From a virus, in IMG/VR virus record IMGVR_UViG_3300029927_000014, positions 1-23,241 of that record: 23,241 bases of DNA; one strand, written 5' to 3'. The position numbers and the translations under genes are program-made. Positions 6,937 to 14,022 of the stretch are shown piece by piece. Position 1 is the stretch's first letter; the number at the start of each line of letters is the position of its first letter. Under the pieces are notes generated by a model that was not told where the DNA came from, did not search any database, and was given only the letters and a program-made list of their open reading frames with translations.

Positions 6937-7020
6937 ATGGCAATACATCACCACACAGAGAAAGAAAAGAAAGCTATTGTTAGAAAGCGTAAGAAGACTA
7001 TTAAGAGTAGAAAGAAATGA
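6937..7020 (+). CDS. 27-residue highly basic peptide
   Basis: The frame starts with ATG after an AGGGG ribosome site and ends in an ATGA overlap with the lipoprotein gene. The peptide starts MAIHHHTEKEKK and is more than half Lys, Arg and His, with only Thr, Ile, Val, Ala and Ser otherwise. Similar tiny basic peptides occur in phage late operons without known roles; nucleic-acid or coat-surface binding is conceivable. Evidence is the ribosome site and the coupling, not homology. Confidence 0.45.
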   Translation: MAIHHHTEKEKKAIVRKRKKTIKSRKK

Positions 7021-7142
7021 AATTACTTAAATACTTAGCAATAGCACTCTTCTTAACAGGTTGTACCACTATTGAGATTTACGATAACTCAGGTAGTGTT
7101 GCAGTTGAGGTTAGCAAGAATAAACCAGTACAGGAGCAATAG
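7017..7142 (+). CDS. Small phage lipoprotein (41 residues)
   Basis: The frame begins MKLLKYLAIALFLTGC: a short basic start, a hydrophobic core and a lipobox LTGC (residues 13-16), so Cys16 should be lipidated and become the first residue of a mature peptide of 26 residues. The residue after Cys is Thr, not Asp, which favours transport to the outer membrane in enterobacteria. The mature part is short, hydrophilic and not Pro-rich. Candidates are a superinfection-exclusion lipoprotein that masks the phage's receptor (as known for T5 Llp), or an Rz1-type outer-membrane spanin. No partner inner-membrane spanin is adjacent. It is coupled by ATGA to the basic peptide upstream and lies within the receptor-recognition genes. 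Confidence 0.7.
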   Translation: MKLLKYLAIALFLTGCTTIEIYDNSGSVAVEVSKNKPVQEQ

Positions 7143-7146
7143 CAGA

Positions 7147-7224
7147 ATGTCAGCAGGTAGAATCATTAGGGCTATTGTAGCCAAGAAGAAACGTAAAGCT
7201 CCAAAGAAAAAATCAACTAAATAG
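7147..7224 (+). CDS. 25-residue Lys/Arg-rich peptide
   Basis: The frame follows the lipoprotein stop by 4 nt, and AGGAG lies about 10 nt before its ATG. The peptide begins MSAGRIIRAIVAKKKRK and ends in a Lys-rich tail, with 11 Lys/Arg residues. It resembles the other basic peptide of this cluster in composition but not in sequence. Function unknown; it could be a short nucleic-acid-binding or membrane-active cationic peptide. Confidence 0.45.
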   Translation: MSAGRIIRAIVAKKKRKAPKKKSTK

Positions 7225-7235
7225 GATTATATATT

Positions 7236-7448
7236 ATGCCAGTTACAACTTCATTCCCAGTTACAGCAAGTGACTCTGCAATCTTCCGTGCTACTTTCAT
7301 TAGTTGTGCTACAGCAGGTACTATTGTACTTAAGAACGCTGGTGCTGCAACAGTAACCATTACAGCTAATGCAGGTCAATGGTATCCTTGTGAAGGTGCT
7401 GATAGAGTTATGGCAGCTTCTACTGCTGCTGACATGGTGGCGTTCTAG
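7236..7448 (+). CDS. Small Ala/Thr-rich beta protein, probable virion component
   Basis: The 70-residue protein is rich in Ala, Thr and Val, with alternating hydrophobic residues (FRATFISCAT, GTIVLKN, ATVTITANAG) that suggest a small beta-sandwich. It has two Cys (24 and 52) and no charged clusters. Similar small beta proteins lie beside tailspike and fibre genes in other phages and may be decoration or adaptor subunits; I cannot name a family. Its stop lies 2 nt before the tailspike start, so the two are probably made together. Confidence 0.55.
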   Translation: MPVTTSFPVTASDSAIFRATFISCATAGTIVLKNAGAATVTITANAGQWYPCEGADRVMAASTAADMVAF

Positions 7449-7450
7449 TC

Positions 7451-10012
7451 ATGTCACACAAAAGCTTTTTTGATGTTAATTCACCATCATTCAGGTTTAT
7501 TGTTGGAGCTAGTACTGGTGCTTTTTCACCTTTTATTGGTGACATATATGAACCTTCTTGGATAAGTGACTTCAATCTACCCCCACAAGACGCCCAAGGC
7601 TGGTCGATCCTCACGCCTTCAGCCACTAGCCGTATTATGTATGTATCAAATACTGGTAACGATGGTACTGCTACTATCTACAATAGCTCATCCTTTGTGG
7701 ATTATAGAAACCCAACAAGTGAAAATTCCTACCTAACCATTGCAGCAGCAGAGGCGCAACTACGTGATGGATTTGATGATTATGTGCTCCTTAATCGTGA
7801 TGATACGTTTGCATTAACATCTACCTTTAACTTTTTAGATGGGACGTCTATTGCTAAGCGAATGGTATTAAGCTCTTATGGCAGTGGAGCAAACCCTGTT
7901 GTTGAGCATAGGTTTACCACAGATGGAAACATGGTTAGGTGGTGGCAAGGTGCAGGACATTTCACAGCATTACAGCATATTGATTTTGCGCACCCAAGAA
8001 AAGACCCTGATGATGCTGAATTTGATGGTTGGGGTGTGTCTCCAACACGCGACGATGCGTGTTTAAATGCGTTCCATGGCACAACGACAGTTGATTCAAT
8101 TTTAATAGAGGGTTGTAAAATGCCTTTCTTTAATCACGGAATAACAATACAAGGTGACAATCACAACATTATAGCAACAGATGTACTTATTAGGCGTAAT
8201 ATTATTAGTGACAGTTACACAGATGGCGGCGGCTTACCAGCTGGTATATTTTTAAATGGCACTCATGTATTGCTTGAAGAGAATTATTTTTCTCAGTGTG
8301 GTTTTTATGTTCACGCAAGCACCACATCACCGGCAACCGTATTCAATCACAGCTTTTACCACACACATGCTAACTTTTCTATTTACAGGAACAATATATC
8401 GTACAACCCTGCTAACCTGCATATAAAAGAAAGAACTGACCCTTATCAATCAACTATTGCAGTTACATTGAATGGTGCAGCAGAAACAGCTATAGTCTGT
8501 GATGACGCAATATCTACAGAATTGCCATCAACAGGCATATTCACAATAGAATTAGACGGGGGAAGCGCGCTAGATGTGCCTTACACATCTTTTACGGGTA
8601 GTACCTTTACCATACCCTCAACCAACTTTACCGGTGATAACGCAACGCTGGGCAATGAAGTAGGTGCAAACTTTATTGAAAGTGACAGTGTGGCTGCTTA
8701 TGGAAACTCAATGGTAGATGGAGGTGTAGCAGACTCATTTGGCGGTAATCAAAAGAACACTGTAGCTATTAGTGAAGCTATGGCAAGATTTGATAATCAT
8801 TCATATCAAGATAATGTGTCAATTAATATAGGTAAATCCCAAAATACTGGTCAGGTAGTGGGTTTTGGCGCGGATATGTTAGACCACAGCAATGCAGTTA
8901 TTGAGGACAACTACTTCTTACCTACTGACAACGCATCTGTTACAAATACCTTTGCCATTAACGAGGGTGGTTATGCTCAAAGTAACCTAATAACTAATAA
9001 CCATGCTTATCTATCTGGCAACTACCAATTGCAAACACCATCAATATCTAATGCCTTTGATATTAATGCGGCTGAATATACAGACCCAACCGTAAACATA
9101 GAGAGCTTCATGACTTCCATTGGTAAAACGTCAACGGCGGAAGCATTTAGGGCTGAAATTAGATTGCAAGATGTGGGTAATTGGGGTGATATAACATCTA
9201 CCAATTTAAACACCTACTTAAAAGATGGTTTTGCCCTTGTTAATACCAGCGTCTTTATAACTGACCTAGTAGATGCGAATCTAGTGGTTGGTGAAGATTA
9301 TGTAGTATCTGTTGATGTGATAAGTGATGAAACCTACACTGTTGAATGGTTTGTTGACAGTGTAATTGACTTAACCAACACCTCACTCACATTTACAAAA
9401 ACAGCAGCAACAGATACCTTTACATTACGTTGTGATATTGTCTCCTCTAGCAGTACAGTCTCTTCAACCATAGCTGATATAACAGCTCCATCAGCACACT
9501 CAGGTATTATTTTAACTCTTAATGGGACTAATAGCTATTTCACTTACACACCTGTTACCCCAAGTATTGGAGACACTACGTCATTTACATACATTTGGGA
9601 TGGTGTCAATCCATCAGGAAGGGTTACATTAGTTGGTGGAGAGGCATCCAATCAGTTCACAATCAATAGTAGTGGTAACTTGGATATAGGTGGCACCCCT
9701 GTATTCACAGTAACTATTGATACCGTTCCATATTTATCTGGGGCGGCTCTACCTACAGATGGTCTTGAGCATGATGTGGTACTAACATGGACAGATGGTG
9801 GGCACCCTTGCGAGTTTGTAGGAAGGCGTCCTACTGGCGATAGGCATTTTGATGGTGAGATTTGGAATTTATCTCATAATATTGGTGGGGTAGAGACATC
9901 ATACCATGTTGATTCAGAAGGTACAGATGGTCAAACTGAGCCAGCCTTTATTGGTACAGGGACTATTACATATCATAATACTATAGCAGGAGATTGGAAT
10001 GCAATTCCTTAA
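7451..10012 (+). CDS. Tailspike with right-handed beta-helix, Ig-like and lectin-like C-terminal domains
   Basis: The 853-residue protein would form the trimeric spike that binds, and often cleaves, surface polysaccharide. Residues 1-60 are a probable virion-anchoring head. From about 63 (MYVSNTGNDGT) to about 520, repeated short strands with Asn and His turns resemble a pectate-lyase-like parallel beta-helix. Residues about 600-683 look like an Ig/PKD-type domain, and about 684-853 like a concanavalin/LamG-type domain with HFDGEIWNLS near 798. The gene uses GCG and CGC more often than its neighbours and carries one of only two GATC sites found in the window, suggesting recent acquisition or exchange. 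Catalytic residues cannot be assigned by eye. It stands alone as the likely main host-range determinant. Confidence 0.8.
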   Translation: MSHKSFFDVNSPSFRFIVGASTGAFSPFIGDIYEPSWISDFNLPPQDAQGWSILTPSATSRIMYVSNTGNDGTATIYNSSSFVDYRNPTSENSYLTIAAAEAQLRDGFDDYVLLNRDDTFALTSTFNFLDGTSIAKRMVLSSYGSGANPVVEHRFTTDGNMVRWWQGAGHFTALQHIDFAHPRKDPDDAEFDGWGVSPTRDDACLNAFHGTTTVDSILIEGCKMPFFNHGITIQGDNHNIIATDVLIRRNIISDSYTDGGGLPAGIFLNGTHVLLEENYFSQCGFYVHASTTSPATVFNHSFYHTHANFSIYRNNISYNPANLHIKERTDPYQSTIAVTLNGAAETAIVCDDAISTELPSTGIFTIELDGGSALDVPYTSFTGSTFTIPSTNFTGDNATLGNEVGANFIESDSVAAYGNSMVDGGVADSFGGNQKNTVAISEAMARFDNHSYQDNVSINIGKSQNTGQVVGFGADMLDHSNAVIEDNYFLPTDNASVTNTFAINEGGYAQSNLITNNHAYLSGNYQLQTPSISNAFDINAAEYTDPTVNIESFMTSIGKTSTAEAFRAEIRLQDVGNWGDITSTNLNTYLKDGFALVNTSVFITDLVDANLVVGEDYVVSVDVISDETYTVEWFVDSVIDLTNTSLTFTKTAATDTFTLRCDIVSSSSTVSSTIADITAPSAHSGIILTLNGTNSYFTYTPVTPSIGDTTSFTYIWDGVNPSGRVTLVGGEASNQFTINSSGNLDIGGTPVFTVTIDTVPYLSGAALPTDGLEHDVVLTWTDGGHPCEFVGRRPTGDRHFDGEIWNLSHNIGGVETSYHVDSEGTDGQTEPAFIGTGTITYHNTIAGDWNAIP

Positions 10013-10064
10013 TATTAATAATGTGGATATTTAAAATGCACACAATAAAACTAGGGGATATATA

Positions 10065-10226
10065 GTGACAGGCAGTGATTTAGAAATAGCATTAGTAGAC
10101 ATTAACCGCGTTTTCAAGCTACTAGAGGATAGAATAAGTAAACTGGAGAAAGCTCCTAAACCAGCTTCTCCTGCTAAAACAATAACTAAGAGAGTAACAC
10201 CAAAGAAACCTACAAATAAAGCTTGA
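10065..10226 (+). CDS. 53-residue coiled-coil / Lys-Pro-rich protein
   Basis: The start is GTG, 7 nt after AGGGG. The N-terminal half (to about residue 30) has heptad-like hydrophobics (LEIALVDINRVFKLLEDRI) typical of a short coiled coil. The C-terminal half is made of Lys, Pro, Ala and Thr (KAPKPASPAK and similar), as in disordered, cationic tails of histone-H1-like proteins. The -35 element of the next promoter overlaps its stop codon. Function unknown; a DNA- or virion-binding accessory role is plausible. Confidence 0.55.
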   Translation: MTGSDLEIALVDINRVFKLLEDRISKLEKAPKPASPAKTITKRVTPKKPTNKA

Positions 10227-10251
10227 CTTTTGTAAGTCTTTGTGTTACACT
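10223..10251 (+). promoter_or_regulatory. Sigma70-like extended -10 promoter for the head genes
   Basis: TTGACT (10223-10228), a 17-nt spacer and TACACT (10246-10251) form a promoter, with TG at 10243-10244 adding an extended -10. It has the same -35 and spacing as the promoter at 339, and TTGACTTTT is shared. The -10 is weaker. It would give extra transcription of the scaffold and capsid genes, whose products are needed in many copies. The leader to the first gene is about 60 nt. Confidence 0.65.
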
Positions 10252-10318
10252 CCACCGTTCTTACTATGACTACATAACATAGTTTTATATAAATGTCAAT
10301 ACCCTAAGAGGGGAAAAT

Positions 10319-10591
10319 ATGACACCAGAAACACAAACCCATTACGACACCTACTTTAACTTATTTGCCACAGAAGGCTGGAAACAGTTCGTAGCATTTG
10401 CAGAAGAGAGTAAGGAGCGTATCAACCAACTACAAGAAATACGAGATGAGAAACACCTGTACGGTGTACAAGGTCAACTTCTTGTCTTAGACCATGTAAT
10501 TAACTTCCAAACTATGAATGAAAATGCCTATCAATCAGTCCTAGACGATGAGAAGCTTGAATCAGAAGAGGAAGATAATTACAATGTCTAA
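10319..10591 (+). CDS. Conserved-type small protein before the scaffold gene
   Basis: The 90-residue protein is helical, with aromatic residues near the start (YFNLFATEGWKQF) and an acidic end. This pattern of a short FxxEGW-containing protein just upstream of the scaffolding protein is familiar from other podoviruses, but I know of no assigned function. An AGAGGGG ribosome site precedes the ATG. It is the first gene after the second promoter, which suggests a role in head assembly. A 15-codon frame (10584-10631) bridges the gap to the scaffold gene. Confidence 0.65.
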   Translation: MTPETQTHYDTYFNLFATEGWKQFVAFAEESKERINQLQEIRDEKHLYGVQGQLLVLDHVINFQTMNENAYQSVLDDEKLESEEEDNYNV

Positions 10592-10635
10592 ACTTAAATC
10601 CACAATACTTACCCAAGTACGGAGTTACTAATATC

Positions 10636-11448
10636 ATGGCTGCTAAAATTATTGCAGAACCAACTGAGGAAGTTGAACTAGAGCTACTAGACGGAGATGA
10701 GCTAGGTACATTTGAAGAGGAAAAGTCCGTTGAGGATAACCTTGAATCTGAAAGTGTCACTGAAGAAGAACCAGAACCAGAAGATGAACTCCCAGAGAAG
10801 TATCGAGGCAAAAGTGTAAGTGATATTGTTCACATGCACCAAGAAGCTGAGAAGATGATGGGAAGGCAGTCTACTGAGGTTGGTGAACTTAGACGACTTG
10901 TAGATGACTATGTTAAACCAAACCCAACAATAGCACCTGAACCAGTGGAAGAGATTGACTTCTTTGACGACCCTAACAAGGCAATGAATCAAGCCATTGC
11001 AAACAACCCACAGCTTAAAGAGATTCAACAACTACAACAAAGTATGAAGAAGCAAGAGTTTGATACTAAGCTATCAACTAGCCACCCAGACTTTTTAGAT
11101 GTTGTTGCAGACCCTGAATTTGCTGAGTGGGTTAAAAGTTCTACTGTCAGAATCCAACAGTATCAAGCTGCTGATGGTAATATGGACTTTGCAAGTGCTG
11201 ATGAGTTATTGTCCAATTGGGCAGCTAAGAAGAAGATTGTTACTGAGGCTAAATCAACTGCCAAAGCTGACCTGAAGACCCAGCGTAAGAAAGCTACTTC
11301 AGGTTCATCTAAGGGAACAGCTGAAACCAAGTCTAGGAAAATCTATCGACGTTCAGATATTATGAACTTAATGCAGAAAGACCCAGAGCGATATGCTCAA
11401 CTTTCTGATGAAATCATGCTCGCCTATTCTGAAGGCAGAGTAAAATAA
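10636..11448 (+). CDS. Scaffolding (capsid assembly) protein
   Basis: The 270-residue protein has the charge layout of podoviral scaffolds. The N-terminus is very acidic (about 8-55). A conserved-looking segment, LPEKYRGKSVSDIV, follows at 52-65, then a Glu/Arg helix (about 66-92). A long helical middle contains a Gln-rich part, and the C-terminus (about 195-270) is basic. In P22-type scaffolds the basic C-terminal helix-turn-helix binds coat protein; the same role is likely here. It would direct coat subunits into a prohead and then leave. It lies directly upstream of the capsid gene with an 18-nt gap. A minus-strand frame over its N-terminus is only a mirror of the GAA/GAG codons. Confidence 0.88.
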   Translation: MAAKIIAEPTEEVELELLDGDELGTFEEEKSVEDNLESESVTEEEPEPEDELPEKYRGKSVSDIVHMHQEAEKMMGRQSTEVGELRRLVDDYVKPNPTIAPEPVEEIDFFDDPNKAMNQAIANNPQLKEIQQLQQSMKKQEFDTKLSTSHPDFLDVVADPEFAEWVKSSTVRIQQYQAADGNMDFASADELLSNWAAKKKIVTEAKSTAKADLKTQRKKATSGSSKGTAETKSRKIYRRSDIMNLMQKDPERYAQLSDEIMLAYSEGRVK

Positions 11449-11466
11449 ACTTAAAAGGTAAGTAAA

Positions 11467-12408
11467 ATGGCTTTAGGTACATCTCATGTTACAAACACAA
11501 CTGCTGCGGTATTCATTCCAGAACTTTGGTCTGATGAAATTGTAGCAGCTTATAAACAAAACTTGGTTTTAGCAAACCTTGTTAACCGTATGCCCATGAC
11601 AGGTAAGAAAGGTGATACAATTCACATTCCTAAGCCTACTCGTGGTGCTGCTTCAGTGAAGGCTGCTGAAACACAAGTTACACTTATTGCTGCTACTGAA
11701 AGTGAAGTAGTAGTTGTTATTGACAAGCATTATGAATACTCTCGTTTAATTGAAGATATTACAGAAGTACAAGCTCTTAGCTCTATGCGTAAGTTCTATA
11801 CTGATGATGCTGGTTATGCTTTAGCCAACCAAGTTGATGATGACTTGTTTGCTCTAGGTACATCATTAGGTGATGGTTCTGGTGGTTCTGATTGGACTCA
11901 TAGTGCTTCTTGGTACATTGATGGTGCTAATGGTCTAGCTACTTATGCAGAAGATACAGTTGCTGTAACTGATGTATTCACTGATTTAGCTTTCCGTGAA
12001 GCTGTTAAGTTGTTAGATGATGCTGATGTCCCTATGGATAACCGCTTCCTAGTTATTCCACCTTCAGTACGTTCTACTATCATGGGTATTGACCGTTATG
12101 TATCTAGTGACTTTGTAGATGGTCGAGGTGTTGCTAATGGTAAGATTGGTTCATTATACGGTATTGACATCTTTGTTTCTACCAACTGTCCAGTAATTGA
12201 GACAGCAGCAGCTAACACAGCTGGTGATGATGTTCGTGGTTGTATCCTAGGACATAAGGATGCTTTCGTATTAGCTGAACAGCAAGCTGTACGTTCACAG
12301 ACTCAGTACAAACAAGAGTGGTTATCTAACTTGTTTACTTCTGATACAATCTATGGTGTTAAAGTACTTCGTGAAGATGCAGCTCTAGTAATTGCTGTAC
12401 CTACCTAG
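11467..12408 (+). CDS. Major capsid protein
   Basis: The 313-residue protein follows the scaffold gene and has the features of an HK97-fold coat protein: a flexible N-terminus; a long helix-forming stretch with paired acidic residues (YEYSRLIEDI, then ANQVDDDLFALG); and a beta-rich P/A-domain-like region (NRFLVIPPSVRSTIM; GSLYGIDIFVSTNCP). It lacks a long proteolytic prodomain, so maturation by scaffold release is expected. Codon choice is strongly biased to GCT, GGT, GTA and AAC, as in highly expressed genes. It has a good AAGGTAAG ribosome region and is followed directly by a terminator. Confidence 0.92.
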   Translation: MALGTSHVTNTTAAVFIPELWSDEIVAAYKQNLVLANLVNRMPMTGKKGDTIHIPKPTRGAASVKAAETQVTLIAATESEVVVVIDKHYEYSRLIEDITEVQALSSMRKFYTDDAGYALANQVDDDLFALGTSLGDGSGGSDWTHSASWYIDGANGLATYAEDTVAVTDVFTDLAFREAVKLLDDADVPMDNRFLVIPPSVRSTIMGIDRYVSSDFVDGRGVANGKIGSLYGIDIFVSTNCPVIETAAANTAGDDVRGCILGHKDAFVLAEQQAVRSQTQYKQEWLSNLFTSDTIYGVKVLREDAALVIAVPT

Positions 12409-12426
12409 TATTAGATAGGAAATGAT

Positions 12427-12458
12427 GGGGAGGAGTCGATAACGGCTCTTCCCTTTTT
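12427..12458 (+). terminator. Rho-independent terminator after the capsid gene
   Basis: GGGAGGAGTCG (12428-12438) pairs with CGGCTCTTCCC (12443-12453), including two G-U pairs, around an ATAA loop; TTTTT follows (12454-12458). It would end much of the capsid transcript. No promoter is evident in the 24 nt before the next gene, so the tail and lysis genes probably rely on read-through. Confidence 0.85.
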
Positions 12459-12482
12459 CTAGTTTAGAAGGAGCAAGATTAG

Positions 12483-12698
12483 ATGCAATTTCTCATAGCA
12501 TTTGACCAGTTATTGAACACAATGTTTGGGGGTTGGGCTGATGAGAGTATATCAGCTAGAGCATTCAGACTAAGAGACAGAGGGTGGGGAACCGCCTACA
12601 AATATATTAATAAACTATTCTTCTGGCAGAAAGACCATTGTGGGGCTTCTTACTACTCTGAAGTTATCCGCTCTCAGTTACCACAGGAGTATAGATAA
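12483..12698 (+). CDS. Conserved-type phage protein next to the holin
   Basis: The 71-residue protein begins MQFLIAFDQLLNTMFGGWADES and contains FFWQKDHC, with the ending RSQLPQEYR. Proteins with this layout are common in podovirus and prophage lysis or tail regions, but I know of no demonstrated function. The N-terminus is amphipathic and the Trp-rich core suggests contact with membrane or protein. GAAGGAG lies 9-10 nt before ATG. It is followed by the holin-type gene after 2 nt, so a lysis-linked role is possible. Confidence 0.7.
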   Translation: MQFLIAFDQLLNTMFGGWADESISARAFRLRDRGWGTAYKYINKLFFWQKDHCGASYYSEVIRSQLPQEYR

Positions 12699-12700
12699 AC

Positions 12701-13090
12701 ATGTTACAATTACTAATACCAGCTGTTGCCTCACTATTGGATAAAGTCCTACCAGACCCCAAAGCTAAGGCAGAAGCTAAACTAAGATTAGTTGAGTTAG
12801 CCCAAGAAGGCTCATTCAAAGAACTAGAAGCAGCAATGACGGTTATCACAGCAGAAGCTAAATCTGAACATTGGATTGTAGCAGCTTGGAGGCCTATTAC
12901 CATGTTAGTCTTTACGGCTATCATATTCAATAACTATTTACTTTACCCTTACCTTGTACTCTTCTGGGACATAGCACCCCTCTTAGAGCTCCCACAAGGC
13001 CTCTGGACGCTCTTACAGATTGGATTAGGGGGTTATGTAGCGGGTAGGTCAGCTGAGAAGGCTGTAGCGTCTTACAAAGGGAAAGGGTAA
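12701..13090 (+). CDS. Holin, GTA-type three-transmembrane family
   Basis: The 129-residue protein matches the layout of the three-TM holin family known from gene-transfer agents and phages. It has a short hydrophobic N-terminus (about 1-14), then LPDPKAKAEAKLRL (17-30), a helical linker, the hallmark AAWRPI (61-66), a hydrophobic segment with NNYLLYPYL (about 66-90) and a last one with GGYVAGRSAEK (about 100-120). Holins collect in the inner membrane and open pores at a set time, freeing the lysozyme encoded at 1052. It lies between two small genes within 7 nt on either side, making a lysis cassette. Confidence 0.85.
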   Translation: MLQLLIPAVASLLDKVLPDPKAKAEAKLRLVELAQEGSFKELEAAMTVITAEAKSEHWIVAAWRPITMLVFTAIIFNNYLLYPYLVLFWDIAPLLELPQGLWTLLQIGLGGYVAGRSAEKAVASYKGKG

Positions 13091-13097
13091 CGTTGAT

Positions 13098-13364
13098 ATG
13101 GAAAAGTTAATTAAGAGAGTGGATGAGGTAGATGCTAAACTAGCTAGACAAATAAAGGCTGATATGGAATGGCGTAAAGAAATGTTAATCTCACAAGAGT
13201 TAAACACTAAAGCAATTACAGATTTGACAGAAAGTGTAGCAGGTATAGTTACACTCTATGAGACTACCAATAACGTAGGTAAGTTCATAAAGTGGTTAGC
13301 AGGTACAATAGCTTCAATCACAGTTATATGGATTCTTATTAAGGATTCCTTCACAGTTAATTAG
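13098..13364 (+). CDS. XhlA-like membrane protein with coiled coil, probable lysis accessory
   Basis: The 88-residue protein has a charged coiled-coil N-terminal part (about 1-55, heptads with Val, Leu and Ile), then one hydrophobic segment (about 62-83, FIKWLAGTIASITVIWILIK) and a short end. This is the plan of XhlA-type proteins, which assist holins in some phages. An i-spanin normally has its membrane segment at the N-terminus, so that is less likely. The gene starts 8 nt after the holin gene. Confidence 0.65.
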   Translation: MEKLIKRVDEVDAKLARQIKADMEWRKEMLISQELNTKAITDLTESVAGIVTLYETTNNVGKFIKWLAGTIASITVIWILIKDSFTVN

Positions 13365-13377
13365 GGCTATAATACAC

Positions 13378-14022
13378 ATGACTTATATAGATATGGTAAA
13401 CAACATTCTTGTTAGATTGAGAGAGAGGTCTGTAGAGACAGTTAATGAGACTACCTATTCTTCTTTAGTAGGTCTTATCATTAATGATGCTATAGACCAA
13501 GTAGAGTCAGCTTGGCAATGGAGCGCTTTAAGAGAAACAATTACTATAAGCACAGTTGATAATACTTCATCATATTCTTTAGCTGGCTCTAGGAACAACA
13601 TTACAGTAATTGATGTAATCAATCAGACTGAAGAGTTATTTATGCGTTATATCTCAGATACTGAGTTAAACCGTAAAAAGTTATATGGCTCAGATAAAGA
13701 TTTACCTTACTACTATAGCTTCTCTGGTGTAGATGCTAATGGAGATTCAATAACAGAGCTATTCCCTACACCAGACGGTGTATATAATATTGACTTTAAC
13801 TTGTTTGTTCGTTCTCCTTTATTAGTAAGTGATGCTGATACTATCTTAGTTCCTTCACAACCTGTACTACTACTAGCCTTTGCAATGGCTGTAGAGGAAC
13901 GTGGTGAGGATGGGGCTCAGTCTGCTGTTAGTGCCTTTCAAGCAGCTCAACGTAGTCTTACTGATGCTTTAGCTTTAGATGCTGTTAAGCACCCTGAGGA
14001 TATTGACTGGGTGACAGTCTAA
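13378..14022 (+). CDS. Head-tail adaptor / tail tube-type protein
   Basis: The 214-residue protein begins with a helical part (MTYIDMVNNILVRLRERSV), includes ESAWQWSALRETI near 40-53 and ends in helices. This is like the gatekeeper or adaptor proteins that follow the portal in podoviral tails (T7 gp11, P22 gp4 in function). The W-x-W-x-x-L-R-x-T stretch is common in this family. Its stop codon overlaps the next ATG (TAATG), and the pair adaptor plus nozzle is the normal order. The exact homology class is not determined here. Confidence 0.7.
   Translation: MTYIDMVNNILVRLRERSVETVNETTYSSLVGLIINDAIDQVESAWQWSALRETITISTVDNTSSYSLAGSRNNITVIDVINQTEELFMRYISDTELNRKKLYGSDKDLPYYYSFSGVDANGDSITELFPTPDGVYNIDFNLFVRSPLLVSDADTILVPSQPVLLLAFAMAVEERGEDGAQSAVSAFQAAQRSLTDALALDAVKHPEDIDWVTV

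Noticed and set aside
10584-10631. 15-codon ORF between the 90-residue gene and the scaffold gene
   Set aside because: It overlaps the upstream stop and fills the gap, but it is very short, its ribosome site is poorly spaced and no conserved pattern supports it; it may at most be a coupling leader.
10512-10811. 99-residue Ser-rich ORF on the minus strand
   Set aside because: It is the antisense image of the Glu-rich start of the scaffolding protein (GAA/GAG read as Ser/Phe codons).
13368-13373. TATAAT before the tail adaptor gene
   Set aside because: No -35 element is found at 16-18 nt and transcription would start at the ATG itself; treated as chance in AT-rich sequence.
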